From Saprospiraceae bacterium (GTDB taxonomy: Bacteria; Bacteroidota; Bacteroidia; Chitinophagales; Saprospiraceae), in NCBI GenBank assembly GCA_020631235.1, contig JAHDHQ010000007.1, positions 1-64,000 on the forward strand: a DNA stretch of 64,000 bases, read 5' to 3'. Position numbers and translations under genes: made by a program. Shown piece after piece: positions 63,017 through 64,000 of the stretch. Below the pieces are notes generated by a model. The model ran no database searches and was not told the origin of the DNA. It worked only from the letters and a program-made list of their open reading frames with translations. The first letter of the stretch is position 1. The number at the start of each line of letters is the position of its first letter.

Positions 63017-64000
63017 CTATCGTATTAATGTAACATCTTGCGTGAAGACGTAATCTTTACCATCTTTAAACCGAATATTTGCAATGGAAACATAAACGCC
63101 CATGACTGATTGCCTTCCATTGACAGCACCATCCCAGCCATAATTGGATGCGTCTTCTGGCAAAATATCAGTAACAGAGTACACTTCATTACCCCAGCGA
63201 TCATATACTTTATAAAAGTTAATCATTTCTGCTGAGGCTCCAGCAAACACCATGATTTTTCGATCACTTTGAGGGCCAATCGGGCTAAAAATGTTCGGCA
63301 TGAAGACATCTCTTACCTCCCTTACAAATACATTAATATCATCTTCGCCAGTACACCCATTCTCATCTGTAAGTAAGACACCATATGTAGAATTCTGGAT
63401 GGGTTCGACGGTAACTGTACTGCAATCTGCTGCTAAGCAATTAGCATCTTCTACTGGCGACCAATCAAAGCTTATGATAGCTAATGCACTAGTATAGTCA
63501 GCTTCTAGTGTTGTCGACGCGTCCCCCAAATCTACAGTGATGTCATCACCAAGGTCTACGGTAATTGGGTCGGGTTCTGGAACGCTAATGATCGTGTCCA
63601 CAGAACAACTTCCTCCATTACCATCAAATACTGAAATTCTTAGATTTTCATTAGCTCTTATTTCTACACAAGAATCAATAGGCAGGGTAGGAGGAGCATT
63701 AAATAATTGGAAAGTATAATTATCTCCTGTACCACCACTTAAATTTTCTAACTGTATACAAGTTGTTTCTCCAGCACATTGTATAGGAACAATAGGTTGT
63801 ATATCGAAACTTATAGGTTCTGGTACATTTATTTCGTGCATAACTACTCTAGAACAGCCGCCTTCATCGGTTACAGTGATGGTGTATACATTCGCCGTGA
63901 GATTATTGGCACTCATATTATCCGACACATCCGGAGACCAATTATAGGTAAAATTGATTGGATCGCCTGTTCCACCTTGTGTACTGATACGTATTCTTCC
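63017..64000 (-). CDS. C-terminal part of a T9SS type B cargo protein (partial)
   Basis: The minus-strand frame is open from the window edge at 64000 to a stop at 63017-63019, giving at least 327 residues of a larger protein. SprB-like repeats are visible (NLTANVYTITVTDEGGCSRVV; QCAGETTCIQLENLSGGTGDNYTFQL), then an Ig-like part, and the last about 95 residues are a type B sorting domain: VFMPNIFSPIGPQSDRKIMVF, YKVYDRWGNEVY, YGWDGAVNG, GVYVSIANI, ending DVTLIR. The start and most of the protein lie beyond the window. Confidence 0.88.
   Translation of the reverse strand, partial: GRIRISTQGGTGDPINFTYNWSPDVSDNMSANNLTANVYTITVTDEGGCSRVVMHEINVPEPISFDIQPIVPIQCAGETTCIQLENLSGGTGDNYTFQLFNAPPTLPIDSCVEIRANENLRISVFDGNGGSCSVDTIISVPEPDPITVDLGDDITVDLGDASTTLEADYTSALAIISFDWSPVEDANCLAADCSTVTVEPIQNSTYGVLLTDENGCTGEDDINVFVREVRDVFMPNIFSPIGPQSDRKIMVFAGASAEMINFYKVYDRWGNEVYSVTDILPEDASNYGWDGAVNGRQSVMGVYVSIANIRFKDGKDYVFTQDVTLIR

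Overview
This 64 kb window is a chromosomal segment of a member of the Bacteroidota, most likely a marine or aquatic Saprospiraceae-like lineage. The evidence is direct. There are seven proteins or protein ends with type IX secretion (T9SS) C-terminal sorting domains, of both the short type A kind (ending in an N-P-V/GxY pattern) and the type B gliding-motility-associated kind (YDRWG…GWDG…GVYVY…G-x-VTLIR). The T9SS response regulator PorX is present. Lipoproteins and TonB-independent beta-barrels are abundant, the DNA is AT-rich, Shine-Dalgarno sequences are absent or weak with many TTG/GTG starts, and the few promoter elements that can be seen have the Bacteroidota TAnnTTTG form. No phage, insertion sequence, CRISPR array or rRNA was found. 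The lineage below phylum is an inference.

Layout. 1-4374: end of a type A T9SS cargo and a 1363-residue cysteine-rich repeat adhesin-like cargo. 4379-9192 (minus): a tight operon of a TMTC-like membrane glycosyltransferase, DprA, an alkaline phosphatase lipoprotein and an AlkD-like DNA glycosylase. 9266-11371 (plus): a beta-barrel, a DUF1684 lipoprotein and a helical-backbone metal-receptor protein without signal peptide. 11368-14127 (minus): SpoT/RelA and a Fur-family regulator. 14367-16696 (plus): an Omp85-like barrel with a POTRA domain overlapping a GH113-like hydrolase. 16815-20320: tRNA-Leu(UAG) followed by tig-clpP-clpX. 20489-22957: barrel proteins and a secreted thioredoxin-fold protein. 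23157-30671: a 2504-residue T9SS cargo with two different tandem repeat arrays. 30851-32678: a TetR-cupin-SDR cassette with two matching palindromic operators. 32883-35566: a barrel, an ECF sigma factor and its overlapping partner, a protein with a single inner-membrane helix and a barrel-like C-terminus. 35576-38868 (minus): RimK ligase, an AstE/AspA-type zinc deacylase and a D-Ala-D-Ala carboxypeptidase in an overlapping operon. 38972-46415: MFS transporter, a beta-helix lipoprotein, a three-gene glycosyltransferase cluster and an MDR reductase. 46673-51775: a BNR-propeller T9SS cargo, OsmC, TruA and GlyA. 51891-55175 (minus): an envelope protein built of about 31 copies of a 23-residue repeat wrapped around an OmpA domain. 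55222-59382: HD hydrolase, PorX, a small PH-like membrane protein and TatC. 59465-62828: a Ca/Na antiporter, a YbaB nucleoid protein, a LamG-like T9SS cargo and a DUF1573 lipoprotein. 63017-64000: the C-terminal end of another type B T9SS cargo running off the window.

How it works together. Housekeeping functions (proteostasis, stringent response, tRNA modification, one-carbon metabolism, transformation) alternate with a large investment in the cell envelope: T9SS cargo and its regulator PorX, Tat export, OmpA-peptidoglycan anchoring, Omp85, peptidoglycan trimming and surface glycan synthesis. The parts most worth a second look are the 23-residue-repeat OmpA protein, the ECF sigma/trans-envelope partner pair, the RimK-deacylase-carboxypeptidase operon, and the cysteine-rich T9SS cargo. 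No intergenic gap exceeds about 260 bases.
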